Assembly: GCA_902787025.1 (NCBI GenBank)
Contig: CADAER010000002.1
Span: 42,057 to 106,056, forward strand
DNA length: 64,000 nt
Direction: 5' to 3'
Source: Oscillospiraceae bacterium
GTDB lineage: Bacteria > Bacillota > Clostridia > Oscillospirales > Acutalibacteraceae
Shown here piece after piece: positions 24,165-32,694 of the stretch (position 1 is the first letter of the stretch; each line of letters begins with the position of its first letter). The notes beneath the pieces were generated by a model, which made no database searches, was not told where the DNA came from, and saw nothing but the letters and a program-made list of their open reading frames with translations. The position numbers were made by a program, and so were the translations under genes.

Positions 24165-24980
24165 GTGAAAAAAAGCAAAACTCTCAGAATAATTAAAATC
24201 ACCTTATGCTCGGCGTTCGCCCTCGCCTTTCTCGTCTTCGCTGGGCTCGGCGCCTCTATCGGTTACGGCCCTCTTCATTTTCTGAGAAGCGCTCTGACCT
24301 CAACGGCGAAAGGCAATTCCAAACAGTTCGGTTTCGATAAAATCGAGCGCCTCGACGGCAATCCGCTCGAAGGTAAAAACATCTGCGTTCTCGGCTCGTC
24401 CGTCGTTTTCGGCCACGCCTCGCAGGAGGAATCCGTCGCCGAGTATTTCGGCAGAAGATTCGGCTGCGCATACACAAAAGAGGCTGTAAGCGGCACAACT
24501 CTCGTTGACAGCGGCACCCTCTCCTATGTCAGCCGCCTCAGAAAGCTTGACCGCTCCGTTCACTACGACCTGTTCATCTGCCAGCTTTCCACCAACGACG
24601 CCACGAAGGAAAAACCGCTCGGCGAGATAAGTGCAGGCCCGGATTACGACACCTCGACCGTCACGGGAGCGATGGAGTTCATCATCAATTACGCGAGGGA
24701 TACCTGGAACTGCCCCGTCGTGTTTTTCACAGGCTCCCGCTATGAGAGCGAAAACTACGCGGCGATGGTCAGGCGGCTCCTCGAACTCAGGGAAAAATAC
24801 GGTATCGGTGTTCTCGACCTGTGGAGCGACGATGATTTCAACAATATCCCCGATGACCTGCGCGAAATATATATGAGCGATCCCATCCACCCCACAAAGG
24901 CGGGCTACCGCGACTGGTGGTGTCCCGAAATGGAAAGACAACTCCTCGAATATCTGAACAACCAACCGACAAATAAATAA
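24165..24980 (+). CDS. Exported SGNH/GDSL-type hydrolase
   Basis: 271 residues. An N-terminal membrane helix spans about residues 10-32. SGNH blocks: LGSSVVFGH with the nucleophile Ser, AVSGTTL with Gly, LSTNDA with Asn, and SDPIHPTKAGY with the Asp-His pair. The typical substrates are acetyl groups on sugars or lipids. GTG start with an AGGCAGG site. It sits in one run with the EEP gene and ends in a terminator. Confidence 0.87.
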   Translation: MKKSKTLRIIKITLCSAFALAFLVFAGLGASIGYGPLHFLRSALTSTAKGNSKQFGFDKIERLDGNPLEGKNICVLGSSVVFGHASQEESVAEYFGRRFGCAYTKEAVSGTTLVDSGTLSYVSRLRKLDRSVHYDLFICQLSTNDATKEKPLGEISAGPDYDTSTVTGAMEFIINYARDTWNCPVVFFTGSRYESENYAAMVRRLLELREKYGIGVLDLWSDDDFNNIPDDLREIYMSDPIHPTKAGYRDWWCPEMERQLLEYLNNQPTNK

Positions 24981-24990
24981 CCCAAACTCA

Positions 24991-25020
24991 ACGGCGCGGA
25001 AATTCCGTGCCGTTTTTTTC
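24991..25020 (+). terminator. Terminator after the SGNH hydrolase
   Basis: Stem ACGGC-g-CGGAA / TTCCG-t-GCCGT followed by seven T residues. Confidence 0.85.
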
Positions 25021-25043
25021 TAACCGCAATTTCCCCTTATGCA

Positions 25044-25094
25044 TAGCCTCCCTCATTGAGGGAGGTGGCTTGCCGAAGGCAAGACGGAGGGAGT
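25044..25094. repeat. Short intergenic repeat, family A
   Basis: A 51-base element starting TAGCCTCCCTCATTGAGGGAGG, with inner inverted repeats (CCTCC/GGAGG, TTGCCGAAGGCAA) and ending CGGAGGGAGT. Related copies lie at 28632-28683, 38327-38373 and in the right-end cluster. Similar elements are widespread between genes in gut Clostridia as far as I recall. Confidence 0.8.
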
Positions 25095-25363
25095 CAAAGC
25101 CCACCCTCAACTCCTAACTCCTACTTCCTGCTGTTTTCACGGTCATTCCCCCATAATTCACATTAATTTCACAATATTTTAATTAAAAAAATAAATAAAT
25201 ACTTTATTTTTATTAAAACAAGTGATATAATACTTTGAATTAATCTGCCCGCGGTTTTTCGCAGGCGGTGAAAAATCAGAAACCGCATTTGTTTTATTTA
25301 CATTATTTTCAGTAATCAAGGCGCGGCTGTGAACCGTTCGCGGACGCGCTACCGGAGGTAAAA
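25095..25363 (+). other. Intergenic leader of the ABC transporter operon
   Basis: No gene. AT-rich DNA with a clear TATAAT at 25226-25231 and only a weak TTTATT -35 17 bases before it. A leader of about 125 bases follows, holding GCGG-rich inverted segments (CCCGCGGTTTTTCGCAGG) that could form a hairpin before the GGAGG of the ABC gene. Confidence 0.45.
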
Positions 25364-26269
25364 ATGGAAAACAACAACAATTTCCCCGAAAAGTCGGAAG
25401 ACTTTATGGAAGAGGTTTCGTTCGATTTTGAGGATCTGAGCGCGAAGCCCGAAACGGCGGCGTCGATTCCCGACATCGGCGCGCAGGTGATTCCGGATAT
25501 CGTCCCGGAAACAATACCCGAAACAAGACCGGCGGCGAAGCCCGCGGCCAGACCCGCGACGGGCGACAGCATCATTTCGGTTCGCAATCTTTCTAAATCC
25601 TACGGCGCCAAGAAGGTTCTTGACGGAGTGTCGTTCGACCTTGAAAGAGGCCACATAATCGGCCTGCTCGGCCCCAACGGCAGCGGCAAGACCTCGCTTA
25701 TCAAAATATTCACCGGTCTTATCAACGACTACACAGGCGATGTTTTCATCGACGGCCACAGACCGGGCGTCTACACAAAGGCGAAGGTCGCCTATCTTCC
25801 CGAAAAGACCTATCTCGCGAGCTATATGACGGTTGACGACTCCATAAACTACATAGCCGATTTCTACGACGATTTCGACAAGAAAAAGGCGATGAAGATG
25901 GTTGATGTCTTCCAGCTCCCGCACAAGCAGAAGGTAAAGACCATGTCGAAAGGCCAGCAGGAAAAAATCCAGCTCCTTCTCGTTATGTGCAGAAACGCGG
26001 AGATTTACATTCTCGACGAGCCGATGGGCGGCGTTGACCCCGCGGCGAGAGACTTTATTCTTCAGGCGATTCTTCAGAACAGACCCGAAGGCTCGACAAT
26101 TCTTATGAGCACTCACCTTATTCACGACATCGAACCCGTCCTCGACTCAATAATCATGATAGGCCACGGCGCTCTCCTCAAGCAGGATACAACCGCCAAC
26201 CTCACCGCGAAAGGCCAGACAATAAACGAAATCTTCAAGGAGGTGTTCCGCAATGACTGGGAATTCTGA
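25364..26269 (+). CDS. ABC transporter ATP-binding protein
   Basis: 301 residues. The first ~65 are a disordered acidic and Pro/Ala-rich extension, unusual for this family. The ATPase follows: Walker A GPNGSGKTS, signature MSKGQQEKI in place of LSGGQ, Walker B YILDEPMGGVD and the switch His in MSTHLI. It resembles the two-gene export systems of Clostridia in which a single ATPase pairs with a separate membrane protein. The permease gene overlaps its end by 17 bases. Substrate unknown; many such pairs give resistance to antimicrobial peptides. Confidence 0.92.
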   Translation: MENNNNFPEKSEDFMEEVSFDFEDLSAKPETAASIPDIGAQVIPDIVPETIPETRPAAKPAARPATGDSIISVRNLSKSYGAKKVLDGVSFDLERGHIIGLLGPNGSGKTSLIKIFTGLINDYTGDVFIDGHRPGVYTKAKVAYLPEKTYLASYMTVDDSINYIADFYDDFDKKKAMKMVDVFQLPHKQKVKTMSKGQQEKIQLLLVMCRNAEIYILDEPMGGVDPAARDFILQAILQNRPEGSTILMSTHLIHDIEPVLDSIIMIGHGALLKQDTTANLTAKGQTINEIFKEVFRNDWEF

Positions 26270-27083
26270 TAAGCCCAAGAACAAAATGGGTATGCTTCTC
26301 AAAAACGACTTTTTGGCGTCGTCGAGAGTTATAAGCCTTGTTTATATTGTTGAAATAATCGCCTTCGTATTCTTTATGATTATCAAGGACCGCGGCAACA
26401 ACCGTATGCTCGCGCTCGGCATTATTCTCAACTTCGCAATCCCCTTCCTTCTTGTTTTCGTCAGCCTGTTCTTCGTGGTTTACGATTTCAACAAGTCGCT
26501 CTACTCGCAGCAGGGTTATCTCACCTACTCGCTGCCCGTCACGGCAAAACAGCTTCTCGGCTCCAAAATGATTGTTTACGGTCTGTGGATGTGCGTAAGC
26601 TATGTTGTCGCGGTTTTCGTATGGGGCTATCTCGCCTCCTACGCGGAGGGCAACGAAAATGTCAAGATGGCGGATGTCGCCCTGACTCTTTTCGGTATGC
26701 CGTCAATCGCTCACATCAAGGTTTACCTTTTCTACTATATGATTATGTTCTTCGTAATCCTGTTCTCGTTTATCTCAATGCTTTATTTCGCGATTACCGC
26801 GAGCCATATGAGAACATTCCAGAACGCGAATTTCATCTGGGCTGTCATCATCTGCCTCATCTGCGCCATCATAATGATTATTATGATAGCCATTGTTGAC
26901 AAGAACATCTTCATAAGCTTCCTCGTCTATGACGAAGGGCCGACGAAGCTCGTAATCGGCAAGAAGAACCTCTCGGACGGCGTGTCGCTTCCGATGTCCC
27001 CGATATTCTACCTTATTATCCAGGATATCGTGCTGTTCTTTATTACATCAACCATAATGAAAAAGTGGATTAACATCAAATAA
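26253..27083 (+). CDS. ABC transporter membrane protein
   Basis: 276 residues with about six TM helices, the last near the C-terminus. No known motif beyond the ABC-2-like pattern (TYSLPVTAKQLLGSKM in the cytoplasmic loop after helix 2). ATG at 26253 with GGAGG 8 bases upstream, overlapping the ATPase gene. Its TAA shares a base with the ATG of nadD-yqeK (TAATG), so translation is probably coupled. Confidence 0.85.
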   Translation: MTGNSDKPKNKMGMLLKNDFLASSRVISLVYIVEIIAFVFFMIIKDRGNNRMLALGIILNFAIPFLLVFVSLFFVVYDFNKSLYSQQGYLTYSLPVTAKQLLGSKMIVYGLWMCVSYVVAVFVWGYLASYAEGNENVKMADVALTLFGMPSIAHIKVYLFYYMIMFFVILFSFISMLYFAITASHMRTFQNANFIWAVIICLICAIIMIIMIAIVDKNIFISFLVYDEGPTKLVIGKKNLSDGVSLPMSPIFYLIIQDIVLFFITSTIMKKWINIK

Positions 27084-28249
27084 TGAGAAAAACCGGTATT
27101 TTCGGCGGCTCCTTCAATCCGCCGCATCTCGGGCATAAGAAACTCGCGCTGACGGCGGCGGACTCGCTCGACCTTGACAGAGTGATAATTATGCCCGCGG
27201 GAATTCCGCCCCACAAGGTTCCCGTGGCTTTCGCGGGAGCGAAAGACAGAACGGAGATGTGCCGCGTTATGTTCCGCGGCGACAGCCGTTTTGAAATAAG
27301 CACCCTCGAAATCGAGAGAGGAAACAAAAGCTACACGGTTGACACGCTCAACATTCTCAGACGGCAGTTCCCGGACGACGAGTTTTATCTCATCACCGGC
27401 TCGGATATGCTCGAAACCTTCACGCAGTGGTATAAGTGGGAGGAAATCCTTTCTCTCGCCTATGTCTGCACGGCGGTCAGGGAAAAATCGGCAAAGCTCG
27501 ACTACTCCGCCTTTACGGACGAACAGAAAAAGCGGTTTATTCCGATTGAAGCCGACCCGATAGAAATAAGCTCGACCGAAATCAGAAACGCCCTCGCGAA
27601 CGGCGGAGATGTCTCGCGATACCTTGACGGCGGAGTGCTCGACTATATAAAAGAAAACGGGCTTTACGCCGACAGGTTTCCCCGGTACAGACGCCTTGTC
27701 GAGAGCAAACTCGACGCAGAGAGGCTCAACCACAGCTTCGGCGTCTCACGCGCGGCGAGAAAACTCGCCCTGAAATACGGCGCGGACGCGGACAAGGCAG
27801 AACTCGCGGGGCTTCTTCACGATGTTATGAAAAACGCCCCGAAAGAGGAGCAGAAAAGCGTAATCGAGCGCGGCGGGCATAAACTCACCGCGGTTGAACT
27901 CGCGAACAGCAAGGTCTGGCACGCCATGGCGGGCGAAGCGTTTTTGAGGCTCGAAACAGATATTGACGACGCCGAAATTCTCTCGGCTGTCAGACGCCAC
28001 ACAACGGGCGCGGCGGGTATGAGCCTGCTTGACAAAATCGTCTATATCGCCGATTTCATCTCCGAAGAGCGCGATTACCCCGATGTCGAAACGGTGCGCG
28101 CACTCGCGGACGAAAGCCTTGAAAAAGCGATAATCTACACAACTACTTACACAATCCGCGATTTAGCGGGAAAAGGTCTGCCGATTCATCCCGACACGGT
28201 GGACTGCTACAACGATATACTGATAAATCTTACCGAAGGGGAATTATAA
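27083..28249 (+). CDS. nadD-yqeK: Nicotinate-nucleotide adenylyltransferase fused to YqeK-type HD hydrolase
   Basis: 388 residues. Residues 1-195 are NadD: GGSFNPPHLGH at 8-18, GSDM near 107 and ISSTEIR at 163-169; it makes nicotinate adenine dinucleotide from NaMN and ATP. Residues about 200-385 are YqeK: His217, the metal pair His247-Asp248 in LLHDVMKN, a later RRHTTG and VYIADFISEERDY. YqeK splits Ap4A. In most Firmicutes these are two adjacent genes; here the stop is gone and they form one chain. It ends TAATG into rsfS. Confidence 0.94.
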   Translation: MRKTGIFGGSFNPPHLGHKKLALTAADSLDLDRVIIMPAGIPPHKVPVAFAGAKDRTEMCRVMFRGDSRFEISTLEIERGNKSYTVDTLNILRRQFPDDEFYLITGSDMLETFTQWYKWEEILSLAYVCTAVREKSAKLDYSAFTDEQKKRFIPIEADPIEISSTEIRNALANGGDVSRYLDGGVLDYIKENGLYADRFPRYRRLVESKLDAERLNHSFGVSRAARKLALKYGADADKAELAGLLHDVMKNAPKEEQKSVIERGGHKLTAVELANSKVWHAMAGEAFLRLETDIDDAEILSAVRRHTTGAAGMSLLDKIVYIADFISEERDYPDVETVRALADESLEKAIIYTTTYTIRDLAGKGLPIHPDTVDCYNDILINLTEGEL

Positions 28250-28605
28250 TGGAATCACTTGAACTCGTAAAAGAGATAGTAAAGATTCTCGACAAGAAAA
28301 AGGCGGTTGACATCAAAGCCATCCGCACCGAGGAGGTAACGATAGTCTCCGACTATTTCGTAATCGCCTCGGGCACATCGACCACCCACACGAAATCGCT
28401 CGCGGAGGAAGTGGAATACGAACTCAAAAAACTCGGCGTCGAGCCCGACCATATCGAGGGCAGGGCAACGGGCTGGATTCTCCTTGACTACGGCACGGTA
28501 ATCGTTCACGTATTCCAGGAGGATCAGAGAGAGTATTACAGCCTCGAGCGTCTGTGGACCGACGCGGCGGGCGTTGACCTGTCGGATGTGCTGACAGAGG
28601 ACTGA
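28249..28605 (+). CDS. rsfS: Ribosomal silencing factor RsfS
   Basis: 118 residues, normal length. The family core is clear: VIASGTSTTHTKSLAEEVE, GRATGWILLDYGTVIVHVF and YYSLERLWTDA. RsfS binds L14 on the large ribosomal subunit and blocks subunit joining in poor growth conditions. The order nadD-yqeK-rsfS followed by leuS is usual in Firmicutes. The start overlaps the fusion gene by one base. Confidence 0.96.
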   Translation: MESLELVKEIVKILDKKKAVDIKAIRTEEVTIVSDYFVIASGTSTTHTKSLAEEVEYELKKLGVEPDHIEGRATGWILLDYGTVIVHVFQEDQREYYSLERLWTDAAGVDLSDVLTED

Positions 28606-28620
28606 TATAAACGATTATTC

Positions 28621-28683
28621 CGGAGGGAGTATAGCCTCCTCCTTTGGGGGGAGGTGGCTTGCCGAAGGCAAGACGGAGGGAGT
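28621..28683. repeat. Family A repeat in front of leuS, flanked by 10-bp direct repeats
   Basis: CGGAGGGAGT occurs at 28621-28630 and again at 28674-28683, bracketing a family A element. The right copy is the Shine-Dalgarno site of leuS (GGAGGG, 7 bases before the ATG). This looks like an element that arrived in the leader and kept or duplicated the ribosome site. Confidence 0.75.
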
Positions 28684-28687
28684 TTAA

Positions 28688-31114
28688 ATGGCAAATTACG
28701 ACTATAAAGCGATAGAAAAGAAATGGCAGAAATACTGGGAGGAACACGAAACCTTCAAGACGGATGTATGGGATTTTTCAAAGCCCAAATTCTACGCTCT
28801 TGATATGTTTCCCTACCCGTCGGGCGTAGGTCTTCACGCGGGTCATCCCGAGGGCTACACCGCGACGGATATAGTCTCGCGTATGAAGAGAATGCAGGGC
28901 TACAACGTGCTTCATCCGATGGGCTACGACTCTTTCGGTCTGCCCGCGGAGCAGTATGCGGTCTCAACGGGTCACAACCCGAACGGCTTCACGCAGGACA
29001 ATATCAAGACCTTTTCAAAGCAGCTCAAGGAACTCGGCTTTGACTACGACTGGTCGAAGATGATAGCCACGTCCGACCCGACTTATTACAAGTGGACTCA
29101 GTGGATATTCAAACAGCTTTATCTCAAGGGCTACGCGAAGCTTGTTGACATTCCCGTAAACTGGTGCGAGGAACTCGGCACCGTTCTCGCGAACGACGAG
29201 GTCATCGACGGCAAAAGCGAGCGCGGCGGCTATCCCGTAATCCGCAAGAATATGAAGCAGTGGGTCATCGACCAGGTCGCCTTCGCCGAGGAACTGCTTG
29301 ACGGTCTCAACGAGATTGACTGGCCCGAATCCACAAAGGATATGCAGCGCCACTGGATAGGCAAAAGCACGGGCGTCGAGGTCGATTTCGACATTGTCGG
29401 CGGCGGAAAATTCTCGATTTACACCACCTGTATCGAAACCATCTACGGCATCACCTTTATGGTTCTCGCTCCCGACGGAGATCTCGTGCAGACTCTTATG
29501 CCCCGCATTGAGAATCAGGACGAGGTCAAGGCCTATATTGAAGAGACAATCAAAAAGACCGATATGGACCGCACCGAGCTCAACAAAACAAAGAGCGGCT
29601 GCTGTCTCAAAGGCATTTACGCTATAAATCCCGTAAACGGCAGGGAAGTCCCCGTTTTCATCGGCGACTTCGTTCTCGCCAGCTACGGCACGGGCGCGGT
29701 TATGGCTGTTCCGAGCCACGACCAGCGCGACTTTGAATACGCCGTTGTTCACAACATCCCGATGCTTCAGGTAATCGACGGCAGAGATGTCTCCGAGTGC
29801 GCCTTCGAAAAGGGCGACTATCTCGGCAAGGGCTGCAAACTCATCAATTCCGAAGAGTTCACGGGTCTCACCGTCGAAGAAGCCAAAGAGGCGATTACCG
29901 TCAAGCTCGAAAAGATGGGCGTTGCCAGACGCAAGACCAATTATCACTTCCGCGAGTGGATATTCGCCCGCCAGCGCTACTGGGGCGAACCCGTTCCCGT
30001 ATATTACACCGACGACGGCGAAATCCATGTTCTCGACGACGACGAACTGCCCCTCGTCCTGCCCGAACTTGACGACTACAAGGGCAAAAACGGCAAGGCT
30101 CCCCTTGAAAACGCGGAGGACTGGAAATACATTGAGAAAAACGGCGTCAAGGGCAAGCGCGAAACCTCGACAATGCCCGGTTCCGCAGGCTCAAGCTGGT
30201 ATTTCCTGCGCTACATCGACCCGCAGAACAACGACGCGATAGGCGACCCCGAACTGCTTAAACACTGGCTGCCCGTTGACCTTTACATCGGCGGTCCCGA
30301 GCACGCGGTGGGCCACCTCATCTATTCAAGAATCTGGAACAGATTCCTTTACAATATGGGCGTTTCACCCGTCAAAGAGCCGTTTATGAAGCTCGTTCAC
30401 CAGGGTATGATTCTCGGCGCGAACGGAATCAAAATGGGCAAACGCTTCCCCGAATTTGTCGTAAATCCGTCGGATATCGTGCGCGATTACGGCGCCGACA
30501 CGCTTCGCCTCTACGAAATGTTCATGGGTCCCATCGAAGCCTCAAAGCCGTGGAGCAACCAGGGCGTCGAAGGCGCGAAGAGATTCCTCACCCGCGTGTG
30601 GACCTTCTTCACGGATGAAAACAACATAAACGACGAAAAACGCGCCGACCTCGAAAAGGATTACAATGTAACGGTCCGCAAGGTAACAAAGGATTTCGAG
30701 ACTCTCGCGTTCAACACGGCGATAAGCCAGATGATGATTTTCGTCAACGCCGTCTATAAGGCAGGCTCCTGCCCGAAGGATTACGCCGAAGGTCTCATTA
30801 AACTGCTCTCCCCCATCTGCCCGCACATCTGCGAGGAAATCTGGCAGATTTTAGGTCACGGCGAAACCATCGCCTACGAAAGCTGGCCGACTTACGACGA
30901 GTCGAAATGCGTTGACACCAGCATCGAAATCGCCGTTCAGGTAAACGGCAAAATCAAGGACAGAATCACCGTTGACGCGGAAATCTCGCAGGAAGACGCT
31001 CTCGCAGCGGCGAAGTCTCTCGAAAAGGTCAGAAGCTCAATCGAGGGTATGAGCATAGTCAAGGAATTCTATGTAAAAGGCAAACTTGTCAACATTGTTG
31101 TTAAACCTGCATAA
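28688..31114 (+). CDS. leuS: Leucyl-tRNA synthetase
   Basis: 808 residues, class I. The HIGH-like motif lies in FPYPSGVGLHAGHPEGY near residue 42. The editing domain (CP1) is present, with TTCIETIYG and the GTGAVMAVPSHDQRD motif. The anticodon-binding and C-terminal domains are complete. The second signature is KMGKR (near residue 581) where KMSKS is usual, so the catalytic loop is a variant. The gene is the fourth of a tightly packed set with the ABC permease, nadD-yqeK and rsfS. Its ribosome site lies in an intergenic repeat. Confidence 0.96.
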   Translation: MANYDYKAIEKKWQKYWEEHETFKTDVWDFSKPKFYALDMFPYPSGVGLHAGHPEGYTATDIVSRMKRMQGYNVLHPMGYDSFGLPAEQYAVSTGHNPNGFTQDNIKTFSKQLKELGFDYDWSKMIATSDPTYYKWTQWIFKQLYLKGYAKLVDIPVNWCEELGTVLANDEVIDGKSERGGYPVIRKNMKQWVIDQVAFAEELLDGLNEIDWPESTKDMQRHWIGKSTGVEVDFDIVGGGKFSIYTTCIETIYGITFMVLAPDGDLVQTLMPRIENQDEVKAYIEETIKKTDMDRTELNKTKSGCCLKGIYAINPVNGREVPVFIGDFVLASYGTGAVMAVPSHDQRDFEYAVVHNIPMLQVIDGRDVSECAFEKGDYLGKGCKLINSEEFTGLTVEEAKEAITVKLEKMGVARRKTNYHFREWIFARQRYWGEPVPVYYTDDGEIHVLDDDELPLVLPELDDYKGKNGKAPLENAEDWKYIEKNGVKGKRETSTMPGSAGSSWYFLRYIDPQNNDAIGDPELLKHWLPVDLYIGGPEHAVGHLIYSRIWNRFLYNMGVSPVKEPFMKLVHQGMILGANGIKMGKRFPEFVVNPSDIVRDYGADTLRLYEMFMGPIEASKPWSNQGVEGAKRFLTRVWTFFTDENNINDEKRADLEKDYNVTVRKVTKDFETLAFNTAISQMMIFVNAVYKAGSCPKDYAEGLIKLLSPICPHICEEIWQILGHGETIAYESWPTYDESKCVDTSIEIAVQVNGKIKDRITVDAEISQEDALAAAKSLEKVRSSIEGMSIVKEFYVKGKLVNIVVKPA

Positions 31115-31154
31115 AATCTTGCTCAAATCGAATTATTTTTCTTAATGTTTGTCG

Positions 31155-31183
31155 TTGACAACAAACAAGGCGTTTTGTATAAT
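31155..31183 (+). promoter_or_regulatory. Consensus promoter of rpsU
   Basis: TTGACA (31155-31160), 17-base spacer, TATAAT (31178-31183), both hexamers perfect. Expected to be very strong. Confidence 0.92.
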
Positions 31184-31230
31184 ACTTAAAGATTAAGAGG
31201 GACAACCCTGCAAAAGGGAGGGAATAAAGA

Positions 31231-31407
31231 ATGAGTCAGGTAAAAGTTAAAGAAGGCGAATCTCTCGACAACGCTCTCAGAAGATTCAAGAGACAGACTT
31301 CCAGAGACGGAGTTATCCAGGAAGTCCGCAAGAGAGAACACTATGAAAAGCCGTCGGTTAAAAGAAAAAAGAAATCCGAGGCCGCTCGTAAACGCAAGTA
31401 CAAATAA
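31231..31407 (+). CDS. rpsU: 30S ribosomal protein S21
   Basis: 58 residues starting [20 protein letters not shown] and ending in a Lys/Arg-rich tail (RKRKYK), the typical S21. GGGAGGG lies 8 bases upstream of the ATG. It is transcribed alone from a perfect consensus promoter and closed by a terminator. S21 sits on the small subunit near the anti-Shine-Dalgarno end of 16S rRNA. It is too short for many automatic gene finders. Confidence 0.97.
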   Translation: MSQVKVKEGESLDNALRRFKRQTSRDGVIQEVRKREHYEKPSVKRKKKSEAARKRKYK

Positions 31408-31422
31408 TTGATTTACCGACAG

Positions 31423-31450
31423 ACGGCAGGTTTACCTGCCGTTTTGTTTT
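31423..31450 (+). terminator. Terminator of rpsU
   Basis: ACGGCAGG-ttta-CCTGCCGT stem with a TTTGTTTTT tail. Confidence 0.88.
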
Positions 31451-31457
31451 TCTGTTA

Positions 31458-31486
31458 TTGAATTGCCTTGTTAAATCTTATATAAC
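31458..31486 (+). promoter_or_regulatory. Promoter of the Xaa-Pro peptidase gene
   Basis: TTGAAT (31458-31463), 17-base spacer, TATAAC (31481-31486). Confidence 0.6.
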
Positions 31487-31554
31487 CGTTACGCAGGCGG
31501 ATTTTCCGCCGTATTTTGTGAAAATGCCCGGTAACGCGCAAAAAGGAAGATACT

Positions 31555-32619
31555 ATGAATATTGAAAAACTTGCATCAACGCTTGCAAAAGGCGAAGCGT
31601 ATCTCATAACAACAGCCGAAAACTGCTTTTATTTCACGGGCTTTCAGAACGGAGAGGGCGCCCTTCTCATAACTCCGAAAGAGCGCGTCTATATGACCGA
31701 CGGGCGCTATATTGAAGCGGCGAACGCGAAAATCACCTGCTGCACGGATATCCTCGACGCGGCAGTTTTCACCGATGAAATCGAACGAATCTGCTCGTTT
31801 GAGGGCATAAAGACTCTTTTCGTCGAAAGCAGGGTAACTCTCGGCTTTTACGAAAAACTCCGTTCGTCGCTTGAAGGAATAAGCATTACGGGCGGCAGCC
31901 GTCTCGATGATGAAATAAACGCCCTTCGCCGCGTAAAATCTGCGGAAGAGGCGGAAAAAATCAGAAAGGCGCAGGCAATAGCCGAAAAGGGCTTCGACTT
32001 CATTCTCACCCGCGTAAAACCCGGCGTCAGCGAGATTGAAATCGCCCGCGAGCTCGATTACTTTATGCTTACGAACGGAGCGCAGGCGGTGTCTTTTGAC
32101 ACAATAGCCGTAACGGGCGCGAAAACCTCGATGCCCCACGGCGTGCCGGGAGAGGAAATCATAAAACGCGGCGACCTGTTCCTTCTCGATTTCGGCGCGG
32201 TTTACGAGGGCTATCACAGCGATATGACCCGCACCGTCGCCGTAGGCGAGGCAGACGGCAAAAAAGCGGAAATCTACAACATCGTGCTTGAAGCGCAGAA
32301 ACGGTCCCTTGACTTTCTCGCGCCCGGCAGAACCTGCAAAGACGCGGACGCGGCGGCAAGGGATTACATAAAAGAAAAAGGCTTCGGCGAAAAATTCACG
32401 CACTCGACGGGTCACGGCGTGGGCGTTGAAATCCACGAAAAGCCCAACCTCTCATCAAAAAACGAAAAAGGCGTTCTCGAAGCGGGCAATGTCGTCACGG
32501 TCGAGCCGGGAATCTATCTGCCGGGCGAATTCGGCATACGGATTGAGGATATGGCGCTCATCACCCCGCAGGGCAGCGTGAACCTTACAAACTGCGGAAA
32601 AGAGCTCATCGTTTTATAA
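31555..32619 (+). CDS. Xaa-Pro aminopeptidase/dipeptidase (M24 family)
   Basis: 354 residues. The N-terminal creatinase-like domain covers about 1-130. The pita-bread catalytic domain has all five metal ligands: LLDFGAVYEGYHSDMTRT (two Asp), STGHGVGVEIHE (His), TVEPGIYL (Glu) and IRIEDMA (Glu). It cleaves the bond before proline in peptides. It lies just upstream of efp, as in many Clostridia and Bacilli; efp helps ribosomes at proline runs, so both genes deal with proline-rich peptides. AAGGAAG lies upstream of the ATG. Confidence 0.95.
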   Translation: MNIEKLASTLAKGEAYLITTAENCFYFTGFQNGEGALLITPKERVYMTDGRYIEAANAKITCCTDILDAAVFTDEIERICSFEGIKTLFVESRVTLGFYEKLRSSLEGISITGGSRLDDEINALRRVKSAEEAEKIRKAQAIAEKGFDFILTRVKPGVSEIEIARELDYFMLTNGAQAVSFDTIAVTGAKTSMPHGVPGEEIIKRGDLFLLDFGAVYEGYHSDMTRTVAVGEADGKKAEIYNIVLEAQKRSLDFLAPGRTCKDADAAARDYIKEKGFGEKFTHSTGHGVGVEIHEKPNLSSKNEKGVLEAGNVVTVEPGIYLPGEFGIRIEDMALITPQGSVNLTNCGKELIVL

Positions 32620-32631
32620 ATAAAAAAACTC

Positions 32632-32660
32632 TTGAAATATACACACGCATAGTGTAAAAT
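32632..32660 (+). promoter_or_regulatory. Promoter of efp
   Basis: TTGAAA (32632-32637), 17-base spacer, TAAAAT (32655-32660), in the short gap between the peptidase gene and efp. Confidence 0.75.
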
Positions 32661-32694
32661 ATTAATGTATTTTATAATCAAAGGAGATATTTTT

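Noticed and set aside
25044-25094. CRISPR repeat
   Set aside because: Family A elements are scattered singly or in degraded groups without regular spacers, and no cas genes are present. No CRISPR array was found in the window.
28606-28687. T-box or other leader RNA ahead of leuS
   Set aside because: The gap of 82 bases is filled by an intergenic repeat; no T-box sequence (TGGNACCGCG) or room for one is seen.
29015-30028. 337-codon minus-strand frame inside leuS
   Set aside because: Antisense to a clearly conserved leuS; no ribosome site and no recognisable domain.
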